NCBI GenBank assembly: GCA_964429855.1 | Contig: CAYSDM010000006.1 | Coordinates: 1-64,000, forward strand | Reading direction: 5' to 3' | DNA: 64,000 bases | Source: CALLMM01 sp964429855 | Lineage (GTDB): Bacteria; Armatimonadota; Chthonomonadetes; Chthonomonadales; CAJBBX01 | Shown here: piece after piece, positions 61,317 to 64,000 of the stretch | Layout: each line of letters starts with the position of its first letter | How positions within the stretch are numbered: position 1 is the stretch's first letter | Notes under the pieces: generated by a model | The model's database searches: none | Told to the model about the DNA's origin: nothing | The model's input: only the letters and a program-made list of their open reading frames with translations | Position numbers and translations under genes: made by a program

Positions 61317-64000
61317 TAATCTCCTCCTGTGATAATCTGTTCGACGGCGTCCGCCTCGCCCGCCGCAATCTCCGCCCTTGCCGAATCAAAACGGATTTCG
61401 ATATACTCCACCGCGCGCTTCAGACGGATCTCCATCGCGCCGATCCGAACCGAACGCCCGCGGCATAACGCCACCCGCTCCACCGCTCCCGAAGCGTTCC
61501 GCCGAATCCAGCATAACTCTCCATCGAGCGTAACGTTCCACTCCCTCTGGATCAGCAGACGGTCTGCTGCGAGAGAGGGCGAGAGCGCGAGAGGATTCTC
61601 TGTGTCGGCAGCGATCAGCAGGTCCTGGCGTCCGTCATGCAGGCGCAGTTCAACCGCCGCGCAGGCGTCGGGGTAGACTGCGCCGCCGGGAGCCGTCAGC
61701 GGCAGGCGGCGTATCTGCGCGACCAGCGGCGTCTTCTCATATGGCTCCAGCACGCCGACGAAAGTGGAGGCAAGCGTCCCGGTTTCGACGCGGCGGCGCG
61801 TCATCACGCACGGTATCCATATCTCCGATGTATCCGTAAAGCCGGCGGGCGCGATCCACGCTTCCGCGAGAAAAGCCTGCGCGCCTTCCGTCAGATCGGT
61901 GAAACGCAGATGCCTCTCGGAGCCGGGAGGCAGATAGCGATGCCGGTCTTCGATCTTCCAGTCCACGCTCCAGCCGGTGGCAGGCGACGGATCGGTCTGG
62001 AAGTTGCGCATCTGGGTGTTGTGTGCGTAGTCCGGCGCAGGCTCCAGATTCAGCCCCTTCGCGGAGAGCGCTCCAAAGTGGCTGTGCAGAAAACGGGCAT
62101 GATCGCGTCCGCCGACCACCCGGAAGATGTCCAGGACGTAGAAGTCGCTTTCGGAGATGTCTACCATCGCCAGCGCGCGTTCGAACTGCCTGCCGTTCAC
62201 CATCTCCGGCCCGGAGGCGCGCACTGCGCGCAACTGTTTCCCCTCTGCCCAGAGCGTGGTTCTGCCAGCGGGAAGCCCCTCATACCCGGCGCGCTCCGCC
62301 ATTGAACCCGCCTGACTGCGGTGATTCGCGCCGTCAATCGCCACCGTATTATGCGACGCCGTCATGGTGTACCAGCGGGCGCGCGGCGATCCCCATCCTC
62401 CGAACTGCACCGGGGGATATCCGAAATCCGGCAGCAGGTCCAGCCCCTTCGCGAACAGTCCGATATTCAGACCGTCGGCGTGGGCATGGTAGCCGCCCGA
62501 GTCGTAATCGAGCCAGAGCGCGCGGGCATTCGCCCCCTCTCCGCCGCGCAGAATCGCCAGATGCCAGGCGGTTTTGTTGACGCTGCCGAGTTTGATCACC
62601 GCGCCGTGCTGCGCGATCACCGTCTCGACGCGCCTCTGCAACGCCTCCGAATTCTCGGCAAAGAGATCGAATGGAAGTCCCCGGGCGCGGCTTCCGTTGG
62701 CGTGATAGAGCGCCTGCACATAAGCGACATCCCCGGTGATCTCGTATAACTGCCAGAGAAAGGCGTGCATCGAAGGGGCGAGAGCCGCCGCCAGCGAGAG
62801 ATCGTTCGGCGCAGGAAGGACGACGCCCGCATAGTGCGGAAAGCGCGCCCCGAAGGAGCCGGTATCGCCCACCTGTGGATAGTACTGCTGGAAGCACCAG
62901 GTATCTATAAAGAATCGCCAGGTCTGCCGTAGAGAGGGATTGCGGCGGAAGAGCGCGGGAAGAAAGTCCGGCTCGATCCGGGAGTACTGTCCCAGCAGAA
63001 TCGCCAGCCCCTGAATGGTGTAGGCGGAGTATCCGGCAAGCCCTTTCTCGCCCGTTACGCCGTCCACCGCCGTCGCCTTGCCGATCACCGCGTCCAGTTG
63101 GGTCATCACCGCTTCGCGGTTTGCGGGCCAGTCGAGTATGGTCTGGATCGTCAACGCCGCGATCTCGGTGCGCGGATAGTTGGAGTATATCTTCTCGCGG
63201 CTGGCGAGGGCGTCGCGCAGTATTCCCGCCTCGATATGCCTGAGCACCTGTGCGCCGGTCGGCTTCGGCGCGGCGATGTCGTGCGGTTTCGCCTTCCTTG
63301 AGAGAAAGTCGGCAAGTTTTGCATCCTGTCCGACTGCCTCCCGTACCTGATCGTAAGCCAGCGCCAGTTCGCGGGTCTCCTCGCAGGCGTCATGCCAGGT
63401 AGAGACGTAGCCGGAACGCCCCTTCTCCTCGTAGACCAGCCCCTGCTTGCCGAAATCCATCGTCGGATAGAGATCGGCGATGCGGTGCAGCAGCACGCCC
63501 GCCTTATGCGCGTAGACCGGATCACGGGTGACGGTGTAGGCGGCCGCCAGCTTCTTCACTCCTTCTACAATCGCCTGCTTCCACTGCCCGTAGATCAGGT
63601 AAGCCCCGATAAACCGCCAGCGATTCTCTCCCTCCACATAGCCTTCGCCGTCGTCCACCCCGAAACGGTGCAGCCGGTCTTTCGGGTCGGGATGCGCGGC
63701 ATTGTAGAGCAGGGAGCGGTCGGCGCGTTTCGGATTAAAAACCCCGGCTTTATCCAGCCCGGATCGGTAGAAACGCTCGAAGTCGTTGGTCGGGAAGAGC
63801 GCGCGGCAGTGCGGGCAGCGTGTCTTCCAGGGATGTTGGAGGGCGTCCATCTCCCAGGCGTACATCGGAACCGGCGCTTTGCAGGCAGGGCAGTGACCGT
63901 TCGACCAGACCATCCAGGAGCGGGTGATCGTGCTGCCGAACATCAGGCTCCAGAGCCGTTCATCCGACATCCGTTTCCAGGGCTGCGCCGCCGCGATGAT
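61316..64000 (-). CDS. heparinase II/III-family protein (5' end outside window)
   Basis: At least 894 residues, still open at 64000, so the N-terminus is missing. It begins in the window with AAQPWKRMSDERLWSLMF. Two CxxC pairs (in-window residues 37/40 and 62/65, HCPACK and RCPHCR) suggest a small zinc-ribbon-like element. The alpha-helical half runs to about 450, then the heparinase II/III beta domain with LWLDYDSGGYHAHADGLNIGLFAKG and NTVAIDGANHRSQ. Such enzymes cleave acidic polysaccharides such as heparin, alginate or related uronides. Its stop overlaps the GTG of the isochorismatase-like gene by one base; the three minus-strand genes form an operon. Confidence 0.85.
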   Translation of the reverse strand: MIAAAQPWKRMSDERLWSLMFGSTITRSWMVWSNGHCPACKAPVPMYAWEMDALQHPWKTRCPHCRALFPTNDFERFYRSGLDKAGVFNPKRADRSLLYNAAHPDPKDRLHRFGVDDGEGYVEGENRWRFIGAYLIYGQWKQAIVEGVKKLAAAYTVTRDPVYAHKAGVLLHRIADLYPTMDFGKQGLVYEEKGRSGYVSTWHDACEETRELALAYDQVREAVGQDAKLADFLSRKAKPHDIAAPKPTGAQVLRHIEAGILRDALASREKIYSNYPRTEIAALTIQTILDWPANREAVMTQLDAVIGKATAVDGVTGEKGLAGYSAYTIQGLAILLGQYSRIEPDFLPALFRRNPSLRQTWRFFIDTWCFQQYYPQVGDTGSFGARFPHYAGVVLPAPNDLSLAAALAPSMHAFLWQLYEITGDVAYVQALYHANGSRARGLPFDLFAENSEALQRRVETVIAQHGAVIKLGSVNKTAWHLAILRGGEGANARALWLDYDSGGYHAHADGLNIGLFAKGLDLLPDFGYPPVQFGGWGSPRARWYTMTASHNTVAIDGANHRSQAGSMAERAGYEGLPAGRTTLWAEGKQLRAVRASGPEMVNGRQFERALAMVDISESDFYVLDIFRVVGGRDHARFLHSHFGALSAKGLNLEPAPDYAHNTQMRNFQTDPSPATGWSVDWKIEDRHRYLPPGSERHLRFTDLTEGAQAFLAEAWIAPAGFTDTSEIWIPCVMTRRRVETGTLASTFVGVLEPYEKTPLVAQIRRLPLTAPGGAVYPDACAAVELRLHDGRQDLLIAADTENPLALSPSLAADRLLIQREWNVTLDGELCWIRRNASGAVERVALCRGRSVRIGAMEIRLKRAVEYIEIRFDSARAEIAAGEADAVEQIITGGD

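Overview
The window is a GC-rich (roughly 60%), gene-dense bacterial chromosome segment, probably from a metagenome or draft assembly because it carries one run of ten Ns. The gene content points to a saccharolytic member of Armatimonadota, with Planctomycetota as the main alternative. The supporting signs are H-X9-DG type prepilin-like proteins, FG-GAP/UnbV lipoproteins paired with TPR proteins, a GntR-LacI hybrid regulator, DUF6785-like multi-spanning membrane proteins, DUF4038 and DUF1080 proteins, and many putative glycoside hydrolases. No marker gene that fixes the phylum is present. I saw no rRNA, tRNA, CRISPR array, transposase or phage gene.

Layout. 0.2-5.5 kb: an esterase-like hydrolase, a zinc alcohol dehydrogenase, katG and a PilZ protein. 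5.5-6.8 kb: two decayed genes abut head to head, a BTAD/AfsR-type regulator remnant and a HAF-repeat protein tail. 6.9-12.1 kb: a minus-strand operon of a membrane-anchored protein, a TPR protein, a UnbV lipoprotein and a TPR lipoprotein. 12.1-17.1 kb: a PhyH dioxygenase, a DUF6785-like membrane protein interrupted by the N run, a palindromic repeat element and a second UnbV lipoprotein. 17.2-21.3 kb: a small membrane protein, a GntR-LacI regulator and a prepilin-like gene whose promoter nearly matches the regulator's own, then a secreted TIM-barrel-like protein.

21.4-30.5 kb is the most coherent unit: nine tightly packed plus-strand genes for an aminotransferase, a small membrane protein, a cupin isomerase-like protein, a Gfo/Idh/MocA oxidoreductase, an FGGY kinase, a creatininase-family hydrolase, a sugar-binding lipoprotein, a ribose-type ABC permease and a secreted glycosidase-like protein. 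The set looks like uptake and catabolism of a sugar, cyclitol or amino-sugar derivative, but no ABC ATPase is encoded anywhere in the window.

30.5-50.5 kb: a polysaccharide-degradation district with a sulfatase, a GH2 enzyme, two DUF4038 proteins, a beta-helix protein, GH-A-like enzymes, a GtaA-type glutaminase-family protein, an AEC transporter, dehydrogenases, a small-molecule kinase and a SUMF1-fold protein lacking the formylglycine-generating cysteines. 50.7-58.5 kb: more general functions, including a DUF454 protein, ribokinase, a DUF1080 protein, a YtxH protein, a sigma-70 factor, glucose-6-phosphate dehydrogenase, a prepilin-like protein without a cleavage motif and a glycine-rich lipoprotein with a clear promoter and terminator. 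58.6-64 kb: a minus-strand operon of a heparinase II/III-like protein (running off the window), an isochorismatase-like protein and a second DUF6785-like membrane protein.
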